Assembly (NCBI GenBank): GCA_002307215.1
Contig: DBTU01000030.1
Location: 1 to 64,000 of the forward strand
DNA from: Lachnoclostridium sp. UBA1308
Lineage (GTDB): Bacteria > Bacillota > Clostridia > Lachnospirales > Lachnospiraceae
Direction of reading: 5' to 3'
Length of the DNA: 64,000 bases
The position numbers were made by a program, and so were the translations under genes. The notes beneath the pieces were generated by a model, which saw nothing but the letters and a program-made list of their open reading frames with translations, made no database searches and was not told the origin of the DNA. Positions 42,836 through 51,688 of this stretch are shown piece after piece; positions within the stretch are counted from its first letter, which is position 1; every line of letters starts with the position of its first letter.

Positions 42836-45274
42836 ATGCAATACGGATATTTTGATGACGCAAGGAAGGAATATGTTATTACTACACCGGAAACACCCTA
42901 TCCTTGGATTAATTATTTAGGTTCCCAGGAGTATTTTTCTTTAATATCAAATACAGCCGGGGGGTACAGCTTTTATAAGGATGCCAAGTTAAGGAGAATT
43001 ACAAGGTACCGATATAACAATGTTCCTTTGGATTTGGGAGGCGGTAAATATTATTATATTAATGATGCCGATGATGTATGGTCTCCCGGATGGGCTCCGG
43101 TTAAAAAAGAGCTCGAGAAATATGAATGCCGACACGGAATGGGCTATACAAGGATTCTCGGCGCTAGGGGAGGCGTAGAGACTGAGGTTACTTATTTTGT
43201 ACCTCTGAATACAAATGCTGAAGTACACAAAGTAGTTGTAAAGAATACCTCGGGTAAGAAAAAGCAGGTAAAACTGTTTTCATTCATTGAATGGTGCTTA
43301 TGGAACGCACAGGACGATATGACTAACTTTCAGAGGAATTACAATACCGGCGAAGTAGAAATCATGGGATCAGTTATTTATCATAAGACCGAATATAAAG
43401 AAAGACGTGATCACTATGCGTTTTTCTCCGTAAATGCCCCGATTGCCGGCTTTGATTCCGACAGAGAGAGCTTTATGGGTACCTACAATGGCTTTCATAA
43501 TCCTCAGGCGGTTCTTGCAGGCAAGTCAAATGATTCTGTAGCAGACGGATGGCATCCGATTGCTTCACACTGTATCGAGGTAAATCTCGAGCCGGGTGAA
43601 ACGAAAGAATATGTATTTGTATTAGGGTATGTAGAAAATGCTTTCGAAGAAAAATGGGAAAGCAGGAATGTAATTAATAAGACAAAAGCTGAGGCGATGA
43701 TAGCGAAATATGCAACAGCGGCAGCAGTCGATAAAGCATTTGATGAATTGGCAAATTACTGGGAAGAGTTGCTTTCCAAATATACTGTGAAAACAGCAGA
43801 TGAGAAGTTGAATCGTCAGGTTAATATCTGGAACCAGTATCAGTGCATGGTTACCTTTAACCTTTCGAGAAGCGCATCTTATTTTGAATCCGGTATCGGT
43901 AGAGGTATGGGATTTCGAGATTCCAATCAGGATTTAGTTGGCTTTGTACATCAGATTCCTGATCGTGCAAGAGAGAGAATTATAGATCTTGCATCCACAC
44001 AATTAGAGGATGGTGGTGCATATCACCAGTATCAACCTCTGACCAAGAAGGGTAACGACGAAATCGGTGGCAACTTCAATGATGATCCATTGTGGTTGGT
44101 ACTGGCGGTTGTTGCTTATATCAAAGAGACGGGAGATTACTCAATCCTGGATGTAATGACACCATTTGACAATGATGAGTCCAAGAGTACACCTCTTGCC
44201 GACCATTTAAAGCGTTCCATGGATCATGCCATCAATAATGCAGGTCCTCATGGACTTCCCTTAATCGGACGAGCTGATTGGAATGACTGTCTTAACTTAA
44301 ACTGTTTCTCCACCGAACCCGGTGAGTCCTTCCAGACGAGTACCAGCAAGGAAGGCAAGATTGCAGAGTCCGTCATGATTGCAGGTATGTTTTGCTATAT
44401 CGGTGAAGAGTATGTGGCACTGATGGAGAAAACCGGCAATAAGGCTGAGGCTGAGCGATTAATAAATGAAATCGCCAAGATGCGTGCTATCATTATGAAG
44501 GATGGCTGGGATGGTTCCTGGTTCGTTCGTGCATACGATGACTACGGTAAGAAGATCGGAAGTGACGAGTGTGAAGAAGGTAAGATATTCATCGAGTCAC
44601 AGGGTCTTTGCATCATGGGTAAATGCGGTTTTGACGATGGAAAAGCAATTAAGGCTTTGGATGCTGTTGAGGAACGTCTTGGAACCAAGTACGGTCTTGT
44701 TCTTCAGAATCCGGCTTATACAAGATATTATGTAGAATATGGTGAAATCTCCACCTACCCGGCAGGGTATAAAGAGAATGCCGGAATTTTCTGCCATAAC
44801 AATGCTTGGATTATGATTGCAGAAGCATTATTAGGAAGAGGAGATAAGGCTTTTGATTATTACTCAAGAATTGCTCCTGCTTATACAGAGGAATACTCAG
44901 AGATTCATCGTACCGAGCCCTATGTATATTCCCAGATGATAGCCGGCAAAGATGCTAAACGCCATGGAGAAGCAAAGAACTCCTGGTTAACCGGTACGGC
45001 TTCCTGGAACTTTCTTGCGATATCTCAGTCCATTCTCGGTGTTAAGCCGGAATATGATGGCCTTCAGGTAGATCCTTCCATTCCGAAGGCGTGGGATGGT
45101 TACAGCGTAACTCGTGAATTCAGAGGGAACAAGTACAACATTACCATTAAGAACCCGAACCATGTATCCAAGGGAGTAACAAAGCTTTTGGTTGACGGTA
45201 AAGAAGTTAAGGGAAATATTATTCCTTATGTAGGAGACAGTAAGAATCATGAGGTTGAGGTAGTACTTGGCTAG
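42836..45274 (+). CDS. cellobiose phosphorylase (GH94)
   Basis: 812 residues, the standard length for intracellular cellobiose phosphorylases (cellodextrin and chitobiose enzymes differ). N-terminal super-beta-sandwich begins MQYGYFDDARKEYVITTPET. The (alpha/alpha)6 barrel carries the catalytic acid region GMGFRDSNQDLVGF near residue 365 and PLIGRADWNDCLNLN with a second carboxylate loop. It splits cellobiose with phosphate into glucose-1-phosphate and glucose, saving ATP in cellulose users. No secretion signal. GGAGG precedes the ATG. Monocistronic start with its own promoter. Confidence 0.93.
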   Translation: MQYGYFDDARKEYVITTPETPYPWINYLGSQEYFSLISNTAGGYSFYKDAKLRRITRYRYNNVPLDLGGGKYYYINDADDVWSPGWAPVKKELEKYECRHGMGYTRILGARGGVETEVTYFVPLNTNAEVHKVVVKNTSGKKKQVKLFSFIEWCLWNAQDDMTNFQRNYNTGEVEIMGSVIYHKTEYKERRDHYAFFSVNAPIAGFDSDRESFMGTYNGFHNPQAVLAGKSNDSVADGWHPIASHCIEVNLEPGETKEYVFVLGYVENAFEEKWESRNVINKTKAEAMIAKYATAAAVDKAFDELANYWEELLSKYTVKTADEKLNRQVNIWNQYQCMVTFNLSRSASYFESGIGRGMGFRDSNQDLVGFVHQIPDRARERIIDLASTQLEDGGAYHQYQPLTKKGNDEIGGNFNDDPLWLVLAVVAYIKETGDYSILDVMTPFDNDESKSTPLADHLKRSMDHAINNAGPHGLPLIGRADWNDCLNLNCFSTEPGESFQTSTSKEGKIAESVMIAGMFCYIGEEYVALMEKTGNKAEAERLINEIAKMRAIIMKDGWDGSWFVRAYDDYGKKIGSDECEEGKIFIESQGLCIMGKCGFDDGKAIKALDAVEERLGTKYGLVLQNPAYTRYYVEYGEISTYPAGYKENAGIFCHNNAWIMIAEALLGRGDKAFDYYSRIAPAYTEEYSEIHRTEPYVYSQMIAGKDAKRHGEAKNSWLTGTASWNFLAISQSILGVKPEYDGLQVDPSIPKAWDGYSVTREFRGNKYNITIKNPNHVSKGVTKLLVDGKEVKGNIIPYVGDSKNHEVEVVLG

Positions 45275-45315
45275 GAACTATCATTATTAATAGGATGCTT
45301 CAATGAATAACTAAA

Positions 45316-45378
45316 AATGTATTAGGGGCATTTGTAAAATAGCACGTTGAGCTATGGAGCGAAAGCCCCTATTACATT
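45316..45378. repeat. 63-bp palindromic element between the GH94 and TagF-like genes
   Basis: AATGTATTAGGGGCATTT (45316-45333) pairs with AAAGCCCCTATTACATT (45362-45378), with an inner ATAGC/GCTAT stem. No T-run follows. It could be a processing or stability structure, a short repeat element or an attenuator. Confidence 0.5.
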
Positions 45379-45403
45379 CAATTAAGAAAGGCAGGGCGTA
45401 AAT

Positions 45404-47782
45404 ATGAAGCTAAGTATTATTATTCCTTTCCACAGAGGATTACATTTTTTGGTGGATTGCCTTGAAAGCATTCGCAATCAGGACTTATCAGACTATGAGA
45501 CTGTGTTGGTGCTTGATCATGTAGCGGAAGACTTAACAGGATTAATTAGCTCTTATCAGGATTTGAACCTCAAAATAGTAGAGCTAAACAAAGAGAAGCC
45601 GGAAGGGCTTGCGCTTTATATCAAGAGTGAAAAGGGATTTATAAAGGACTGCAACGGTGTTGCAAGTGCCAGAAATGCCGGACTTGAAGCCGCAGTAGGG
45701 GAATACATTTATTTTGTGGACAGTGACGATTATATTCTAAAAGGCACCTTGCCAACGCTTCTTTATGAGGCCGGAATACAGGATGCGGATTTCACCTTTG
45801 GAAAAAGAACCTCAACATGGTTTCGAAGAGCCGTATATTTAGCCTCTATCGAGAATAAGTCAGAGACCGAGGAAGAGGAAGAGAGTGATCCGGATCAAAC
45901 GGATACAACGATACAGGAGGGTCAGGAGGAAGTTGATAATTCTCCGATACTCTATGTCGGAAACAGTAGAAAGATTCAAAAGGTATATGATAGACTGAGA
46001 GAGACAGCAATGTTCTCAGAAGATTTTTTGGAACAGATATCGATAGCATATTACACTTTGTTTACATCAAAACAAGGACTTAGCAATGTGTCGGTGCTTG
46101 GTATCTTGTTTCGAAGAAGCTTCTTAAAGGAAAATAATATTCGATTTAATGAACAATATGTCTTTTATTCTGATACAGTCTTTATGCTCCGGGTATTACA
46201 ATGCATGAAAGAATGCTATTTTACTCCCGAGGCAGTTTATGTTAAGCGGAAACATAATGATCCGGTCAATTATCCTGCGTTATCGCAGATTAAAAATGTG
46301 GACAAATACAGTGAATATATTCATGCATATCGTGAAGCATGGGGTATGGCAGAGGAAAATTCGCCGCTCAGAGGATATCTGGAGGATAAGTTTATAACGA
46401 ATTATGTCAATACTTATGCCCCAAGACTTCGTAGAAGTGAGAATGAAATATGGCGTTCCGATAGATTTCAAGAAATGCATGAATTGATGATTATGGTCAA
46501 TAAAGATAAAATTAATAATCTTAAGAAATACAGGAAAAAGATAGTCAAGGCTCTGCTCCATAACAATGTTAAGCGAGCAACCCATGTTGTGACTTGGCAC
46601 CTTGGAATAAAGAAGATTAAAAAAATAAGAAAAAATAAAAAATTATTTGCATACTATCTCTATAATAAGGTGTTTACCAAACGACCCATTAAGAATAATT
46701 GGGTTATATTCGAAACCTTCTTTGGGAAGAGTTATTCCGACAGCCCGAAGTATATCTATGAATACCTGAAAACTAATTTTCCGGGGAAATACCGATTTAT
46801 TTGGGTAATTAATCAGAAGACAGACATTACAGGGCATCCGATCAAGGTTAAGCGCTTCAGTATAAGGTATTGTTATTACATGGCCCGCTGCAAATACTTT
46901 GTCTTCAATGTAAGACAACCGGATTGGTATAAGAAAAGGGATGGGATGATATTCCTTGAGACCTGGCATGGCACACCGTTAAAGAAACTGGTATTTGATC
47001 AGGAAGAGGTTATGGGGGCTTCTCCGCTTTATAAAGCTCAGTTTTATCAACAGTCGAAAGAGTGGGACTATCTGGTAGCTGCTAACAAGTTCTCGTCGAA
47101 AGCTTTCCGCAGTGCCTTTCTTTTTGATAAAGAAATGCTGGAATACGGATATCCAAGAAATGATATACTTAACAGTCCGGATAAAGATGAGCGAGTGCTG
47201 AAGATTAAGCGAGTGCTGAAAATTCCGGAAGGTAAAAAGACAATTCTTTACGCACCGACTTGGCGTGATGATGAGTATTATGCACGTGGTAAATATAAGT
47301 TTGCCTTAAAGCTTGATTTGCATTTGTTGAAGCAGGAACTGAAAGATGATTATATTGTCCTCCTTCGTACCCATTACTATATAGCAGATTCTATCGATGT
47401 TACCGGACTGGAGGATTTTGTTTGGAATGTCAGTAAATATAATGATATCTCTGAATTGTATTTGATATCGGATCTGTTGATTACAGATTATTCATCTGTT
47501 TTCTTTGATTATGCAAATTTGAAGAGGCCAATTCTGTTTTTTACCTATGATCTTGATAAATACAGGGATATGCTCAGAGGCTTCTATATGGACATTGAAA
47601 AAGAGGTTCCGGGGCCGCTGCTGTTCACCAATGAGGAAGTTGTGGAAGCAATCCGCAAAATCGATGTGATAACAGAGGAGTATAGTGAGAAATATGAGAC
47701 CTTCTATGAGAGATTCTGTTGTCTTGAGGATGGACATGCTTCTGAAAATATCGTAAAGAGAGTATTTGATCCGTTCAATTAA
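45404..47782 (+). CDS. bifunctional GT2 glycosyltransferase / CDP-glycerol glycerophosphotransferase (TagF-like)
   Basis: 792 residues. N-terminal GT2 A-fold domain at ~1-350: IIIPFHRGLHFLVDCLESIR and YFVDSDDYILKG with the DxD-like motif. It is interrupted at ~155-185 by a Glu/Asp-rich insert. C-terminal Glyphos_transf domain from ~415: ETWHGTPLKKL, LYAPTWRDDEYY and LLITDYSSVFFDYA. It would extend a poly(glycerol-phosphate)-type wall or lipid-linked polymer and add sugar in the same protein, at the inner membrane face. No transporter genes follow. Confidence 0.88.
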   Translation: MKLSIIIPFHRGLHFLVDCLESIRNQDLSDYETVLVLDHVAEDLTGLISSYQDLNLKIVELNKEKPEGLALYIKSEKGFIKDCNGVASARNAGLEAAVGEYIYFVDSDDYILKGTLPTLLYEAGIQDADFTFGKRTSTWFRRAVYLASIENKSETEEEEESDPDQTDTTIQEGQEEVDNSPILYVGNSRKIQKVYDRLRETAMFSEDFLEQISIAYYTLFTSKQGLSNVSVLGILFRRSFLKENNIRFNEQYVFYSDTVFMLRVLQCMKECYFTPEAVYVKRKHNDPVNYPALSQIKNVDKYSEYIHAYREAWGMAEENSPLRGYLEDKFITNYVNTYAPRLRRSENEIWRSDRFQEMHELMIMVNKDKINNLKKYRKKIVKALLHNNVKRATHVVTWHLGIKKIKKIRKNKKLFAYYLYNKVFTKRPIKNNWVIFETFFGKSYSDSPKYIYEYLKTNFPGKYRFIWVINQKTDITGHPIKVKRFSIRYCYYMARCKYFVFNVRQPDWYKKRDGMIFLETWHGTPLKKLVFDQEEVMGASPLYKAQFYQQSKEWDYLVAANKFSSKAFRSAFLFDKEMLEYGYPRNDILNSPDKDERVLKIKRVLKIPEGKKTILYAPTWRDDEYYARGKYKFALKLDLHLLKQELKDDYIVLLRTHYYIADSIDVTGLEDFVWNVSKYNDISELYLISDLLITDYSSVFFDYANLKRPILFFTYDLDKYRDMLRGFYMDIEKEVPGPLLFTNEEVVEAIRKIDVITEEYSEKYETFYERFCCLEDGHASENIVKRVFDPFN

Positions 47783-47836
47783 AGTAAAGCTACAGAAGCA
47801 ATATCATGTTCAAATGACATGGGAAGGATAGCTGTT

Positions 47837-48694
47837 ATGAAGAAAAGCAGAATTCAGTTTCTTTATGCGTTGTTAGCGTTTTTGGCAGCAGAAGCGATTC
47901 AGTTATTTGTAGTTATGTGTTACCAGATAATATATGGTGTTATTCTTGGTATAAAGATAGGAATCGAAAATGCCTCCAAGGGAGGATACGATCCTGCCAC
48001 CATGGTGAATTCAATTGAGGACGCCATGTCACAGAGTGTCATATACTTGATTTCTGCTATCGCTGTAATGTTCTGCGGTATTGCTTTCTTCTTCTGGTAT
48101 CGGTATGAAATAAAAGGAGAGGTCAGAGTAAATTTTCGAAGGACATTTTCCATAAAGAATATACTCCTACTCATACTTTTAGGTATCGGTTGCCAATTCT
48201 TTATAACAGGAGTGATGAGCCTTACCGAACAGTATTTCACGAAGCTGTATGAGGATTATGCAAATCAGATCGATAATTTGACGGGTGGCAATACTATTGT
48301 AGTGCTTTGCTTGCTTGTTTTTATTGCACCGATAACAGAAGAATTGATATTCCGAGGAATTATTCTTCGTAAAGCAAGTCGTGCGCTTCCCTTTATTGGA
48401 GCCAATCTTCTTCAGGCTATGTTGTTTGGAATTTATCATATGAATATTATACAGGGAATATATGCTGCTGTTCTAGGTTTTATACTTGGACTGGTGTGTC
48501 ACAAATTCAAAACAATCATTGCTTCTATGCTATTGCATATGATCATTAACAGTAGCTCCTTTTTGTTATATTTTCTTCCGGAGAACAAGCTGTCTACTTT
48601 AATTATAGCGGCTGTAGGGGCAGTTGCTACCATGGGTTCGCTGGCAGTCATACTGCAATTGAGAGAAACAGTTAGAACAGAGACTTCACAATAA
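47837..48694 (+). CDS. CPBP-family intramembrane metalloprotease
   Basis: 285 residues from MKKSRIQFLYALLAFLAAEA, with GGAAGGATAG upstream. About seven or eight membrane segments. CPBP (Abi) motifs: APITEELIFRGIILRK (motif 1, EExxxR), FGIYHMNIIQG (motif 2, FxxxH) and MLLHMIINSSSF (motif 3, HxxxN). The family is related to Rce1 CAAX proteases. Bacterial roles include bacteriocin immunity and peptide maturation; none is evident here. A second member lies at 59034. Confidence 0.88.
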   Translation: MKKSRIQFLYALLAFLAAEAIQLFVVMCYQIIYGVILGIKIGIENASKGGYDPATMVNSIEDAMSQSVIYLISAIAVMFCGIAFFFWYRYEIKGEVRVNFRRTFSIKNILLLILLGIGCQFFITGVMSLTEQYFTKLYEDYANQIDNLTGGNTIVVLCLLVFIAPITEELIFRGIILRKASRALPFIGANLLQAMLFGIYHMNIIQGIYAAVLGFILGLVCHKFKTIIASMLLHMIINSSSFLLYFLPENKLSTLIIAAVGAVATMGSLAVILQLRETVRTETSQ

Positions 48695-49026
48695 ATTATT
48701 CTTGCAATCAATGCAAGATTACGTTATGATATTGATACATTTGAATAACAGGAAAAGAATTCTTATTAGAAGATTATCCGCGTGGATTAAATTATTGATT
48801 ACTGATCCAATGAACGGAACTTTAGAATGCATATTCGGTTAATGCTAGCGTACTCTGAGAAGAGACGAAAAGAACGATACCGGACAAGCGAACTTTCTGA
48901 AAATAAGAATTCATAATCAGGTAATGATTAGTCTTGACCAGTGAAAGCAGTAGCGGCAGGAACTAAAAAGAGGTATTGTTAAGAACTTGTACTTATCATT
49001 CTTTTTAGAATATTATGATATAAATG

Positions 49027-49072
49027 CGCTGGCTGGCTTGAACTGTGATGGTTCCTATAGGCAGCGTTTTTT
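49027..49072 (+). terminator. terminator-like hairpin in the leader of the ECF gene
   Basis: CGCTG (49027-49031) with CAGCG (49062-49066), inner GAAC/GTTC stem, then TTTTTT. It lies 140 bases before the S-component gene and ~330 bases after the CPBP stop. The stretch 48700-49025 holds no ORF of note and could be a regulatory leader or small RNA; no known riboswitch signature was recognised. A second hairpin, GCCGC-AGAAC-GCGGC, sits at ~49186-49200 just ahead of the start. Confidence 0.5.
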
Positions 49073-49213
49073 GTGGGATTTTTTGATCCGAGAAACCTGT
49101 CTTTATGTCTGATTTTGATGAATCCATGTTATTCGGGTGTAAGTTGTCCAATACTATAAGTAGCGAGTTGTAATGAAAAAGGAGCCGCAGAACGCGGCAG
49201 AATGGAGAAAATC

Positions 49214-49828
49214 ATGAAAACAACTAACTTTGGCACCGTAAAAATGGTGCAACTGGCACTTTTCACCGCAATAATTATTCTAATGACATTCACTCCCTTA
49301 GGTTACATTAAGACCTTAGGATTTGAAATCACATTAATTGTGATTCCGGTAACAGTGGGTGCGATTGTTCTTGGACCTGTGAGTGGAGCAATATTAGGGG
49401 TAGTGTTTGGTGTTACAAGTTTTATACAATGCTTTGGAATGAGTTCACTTGGAGTGATTATACTGGCAATAAATCCGGTGACAACCTTTATCGTATGTTT
49501 GGTTCCACGTGTTTTGATGGGCTGGCTGACAGGACTGATCTTTCAGAGACTTAAGAAAGTAGATAAAAAGAAATATATGTCTTATGCCGTGACCAGCATT
49601 TCCGGAGCATTGTTGAACACGGTATTCTTTATGACGTTGCTTATCATATTCTTTTATCATACAGAAGGATTTCAAGCTGTCATAACAAGCGTGGGTTCCA
49701 ACAGCATAATCGGCTTTTTCATTGCCGCCGCAGGTCTAAACGCAATCGTAGAAGCAATTGTCTGCCTGATTGTAGGTACAGCAGTCTCAAAGGCTCTTGA
49801 TGTATATGTCAAGAGATATGCAGCTTAG
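49214..49828 (+). CDS. ECF transporter S component
   Basis: 204 residues from MKTTNFGTVKMVQLALFTAI, with GGAG 6 bases upstream; an ATG four codons earlier would place the site after it. Six membrane segments in the ECF S-component pattern, with the N-terminal Ala-rich interaction helix and GAIVLGPVSGAILGVVFGVT. It captures a vitamin-type substrate and docks on a shared EcfA-A'-T module encoded elsewhere. Substrate unknown. Its TAG stop is followed in the same frame by 83 open codons of tandem repeat. Confidence 0.88.
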   Translation: MKTTNFGTVKMVQLALFTAIIILMTFTPLGYIKTLGFEITLIVIPVTVGAIVLGPVSGAILGVVFGVTSFIQCFGMSSLGVIILAINPVTTFIVCLVPRVLMGWLTGLIFQRLKKVDKKKYMSYAVTSISGALLNTVFFMTLLIIFFYHTEGFQAVITSVGSNSIIGFFIAAAGLNAIVEAIVCLIVGTAVSKALDVYVKRYAA

Positions 49829-50080
49829 TTTAAGTGTAAGTTCAAGAGTGAATTCAATAGTAAATTCAAGAGCAAATTCAAGAGCAAGTTCAAGAGCAAG
49901 TTCAAGAGCAAGTTCAAGAGCAAGTTCAAGAGCAAGTTCAAGAGCATGCTCAAGAGTAAGTTCAAGAGCAAGAGCAAGTTCAAGAGTAAGCTCAAGAGTA
50001 AGTTCAAGAGCAAGAGCAAGTTCAAGAGTAAGCTCAAGAGTAAGTTTAAGAGTGAATTCAATAGTAAATTCAAGTATTAA
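49829..50080. repeat. 12-bp minisatellite, in frame behind the ECF gene
   Basis: About 250 bp of AAGTTCAAGAGC units and variants (AAGCTCAAGAGT, and some units extended by 6 bp). Units and extensions are all multiples of three and contain no stop in any + frame. In the ECF frame it reads (F/L)KSK repeated, closing at TAA 50078-50080. The array opens and closes with the same sequence, AAGAGTGAATTCAATAGTAA. No ribosome site for an independent gene. Confidence 0.85.
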
Positions 50081-50233
50081 TTTAAAAGTAAGGTAAAGTT
50101 AGTAGAATATATTGATATCGTAAAGGTAGAATATATCGATAAATTATTCTCGCTCTTGTAACAACCTGCGATATCAACGGTTCCAGAGTAGAAAAATAAA
50201 TCGCGAGACAATTCCGCATGTAACAATCCACAG

Positions 50234-50535
50234 ACAGGTTGCTGACAGGAAGAACGGAGATGGGATGCTCTTTTGAAAGCATTTGCAGTTTACGTGCAAT
50301 TCTTAGGTGTCTGAGAGAGCGATGAAATCAGACATGCGACAAGTCGCATGAGCGCAAACTGTTTGACGAAACTGAAGGAAGAAAGAGCTACTGAGTAGGT
50401 CTTTCTTCCTTCAGTTGAGGAGTTTTTGCGCGGTCTGATTGTCCCAAGCAATCGAAGGCACCTTAGAAGTGCTAGTAAACTGCAACTAGCTTTCAAAAGG
50501 GCATCCCATCACCGAGATTTCTGTCAGCAACCGTC
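50234..50535. repeat. ~0.3-kb long palindromic element upstream of infC
   Basis: Outer arms GGTTGCTGACAG (50238-50249) and CTGTCAGCAACC (50521-50532). Then come matching blocks GATGGGATGC/GCATCCCATC, CTTTTGAAAGC/GCTTTCAAAAG and TGCAGTTTAC/GTAAACTGCA, and a perfect central stem ACTGAAGGAAGAAAGA / TCTTTCTTCCTTCAGT. The left arm also holds a private ATGCGAC-AA-GTCGCAT hairpin. No ORF and no clear target-site duplication. A MITE-like element or a large structured RNA. Confidence 0.7.
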
Positions 50536-50573
50536 CCTAGGACGATACATCAAAAAACATTCTGAACTAGTCA

Positions 50574-50602
50574 TTGACATACCGACACAGTCATGTTACA
50601 AT
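50574..50602 (+). promoter_or_regulatory. sigma-A promoter of infC-rpmI-rplT
   Basis: TTGACA (50574-50579), exactly 17 bases, TACAAT (50597-50602). The transcript would have a ~270-base leader. Confidence 0.8.
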
Positions 50603-50762
50603 ATTCTAGCTGTGAGTATTGCATTGCAATATTTGCATGGATAAATAAAGAAGAGAATCCATCTCTCACCCATAGCGTAAATGATTTTACTGTGAACGGG
50701 TTAATACAATATGAATTCAATAATATTTCGATTTTGAGAAATTATATGACTTTACTTGTAGG

Positions 50763-50792
50763 TGGATAATCTATTATCCATCTATTTTTTTT
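50763..50792 (+). terminator. leader attenuator of the infC operon
   Basis: TGGATAAT pairs with ATTATCCA (hairpin 50763-50780), and eight T follow (50785-50792). Just downstream CAGGTAATGGGGATATCCCC forms another hairpin (palindrome 50803-50818). The position matches the L20-responsive attenuation leader known upstream of infC-rpmI-rplT in Firmicutes. Confidence 0.75.
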
Positions 50793-50879
50793 ATGCCAGG
50801 TAATGGGGATATCCCCATCCTGTATAAGTATTTGATGCTATGTAACAAAATGATTCATAACCTATGGAGGTGCAGTACT

Positions 50880-51386
50880 ATTAGCGATTTAATGATTAAT
50901 GAACAGATCAGGGATAAGGAAGTGCGACTGATCGGTGAAAGCGGAGAGCAGTTAGGTATTATGGCTACGAAGGATGCAATGCAGCTGGCTAAGGATGCAA
51001 CTCTGGATCTAGTGAAAATTGCTCCGACAGCAAAACCCCCGGTTTGTAAGATTATCGATTATGGTAAATACAAATACGAGTTGGCAAGAAAAGATAAGGA
51101 AGCTAAGAAAAAGCAGAAGGTAACCGAGGTAAAGGAAATTCGTTTATCACCGAATATTGATGAGAACGATTTAATTACAAAGGTTAATCAGGCACGTAAA
51201 TTTATTACTCATGGTGATAAGGTTAAGGTTGCACTGCGTTTTCGTGGTAGGGAGATGGCTCATACATCCTCCTCAAGGGTAATTCTGGATAATTTCTTTG
51301 CTAGGCTTGAGGATGTGGCCATCATTGAGAAGCCGGCTAAGCTCGAAGGAAGAAATATGATTATGTTCTTATCAGAGAAGCGTTAA
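50880..51386 (+). CDS. infC: translation initiation factor IF-3 (AUU start)
   Basis: 168 residues starting at ATT, 7 bases after a perfect GGAGGTG: (I)SDLMINEQIRDKEVRLIGES. Earlier ATGs have no site, and the upstream reading crosses the leader hairpins. The N-domain (to ~75), the Lys-rich linker YELARKDKEAKKKQK and the C-domain (VKEIRLSPNIDENDLITKVN) are complete. The non-canonical AUU codon lets IF-3 repress its own translation, as in E. coli and B. subtilis. First gene of the operon. Confidence 0.93.
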   Translation: MSDLMINEQIRDKEVRLIGESGEQLGIMATKDAMQLAKDATLDLVKIAPTAKPPVCKIIDYGKYKYELARKDKEAKKKQKVTEVKEIRLSPNIDENDLITKVNQARKFITHGDKVKVALRFRGREMAHTSSSRVILDNFFARLEDVAIIEKPAKLEGRNMIMFLSEKR

Positions 51387-51464
51387 AATACTATATATGA
51401 CAGTATTTCGGCAAGCAGTTGATACTGCCCCGGGGACTGTATTAATTATTAAGGAGGAAATATC

Positions 51465-51662
51465 ATGCCAAAATTAAAAACTAGCAGAGCAGCTGCGAAG
51501 CGTTTCAAATTAACAGGTACCGGAAAGCTGAAGAGAATGAAGGCGTTCAAAAGCCATATCTTGACGAAGAAATCCACCAAAAGAAAGAGAAATCTCAGAA
51601 AAGCAGTTATGACAGATTCAACAAATATCAAGAACATGAAGAAGATATTACCATATCTGTAA
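51465..51662 (+). CDS. rpmI: 50S ribosomal protein L35
   Basis: 65 residues, strongly basic: MPKLKTSRAAAKRFKLTGTG, then KSHILTKKSTKRKRNLRKAV. Complete. AAGGAGG site. 78 bases after infC and 26 before rplT. Confidence 0.97.
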   Translation: MPKLKTSRAAAKRFKLTGTGKLKRMKAFKSHILTKKSTKRKRNLRKAVMTDSTNIKNMKKILPYL

Positions 51663-51688
51663 GGGATTGGTTATAAGGAGGAAAGAAC

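Noticed and set aside
49825..50073. Leftward Leu/Asn-repeat protein (LLLN repeats)
   Set aside because: It is the antisense reading of the minisatellite, without a ribosome site; any frame of the array is open.
49829..50080. CRISPR-like direct repeat array
   Set aside because: Units are 12 bp with no unique spacers and no cas genes nearby; it is a tandem minisatellite.
50793..50879. IF-3 start at an upstream ATG
   Set aside because: The upstream reading crosses the leader palindrome and has no ribosome site, whereas ATT at 50880 has a perfect one.
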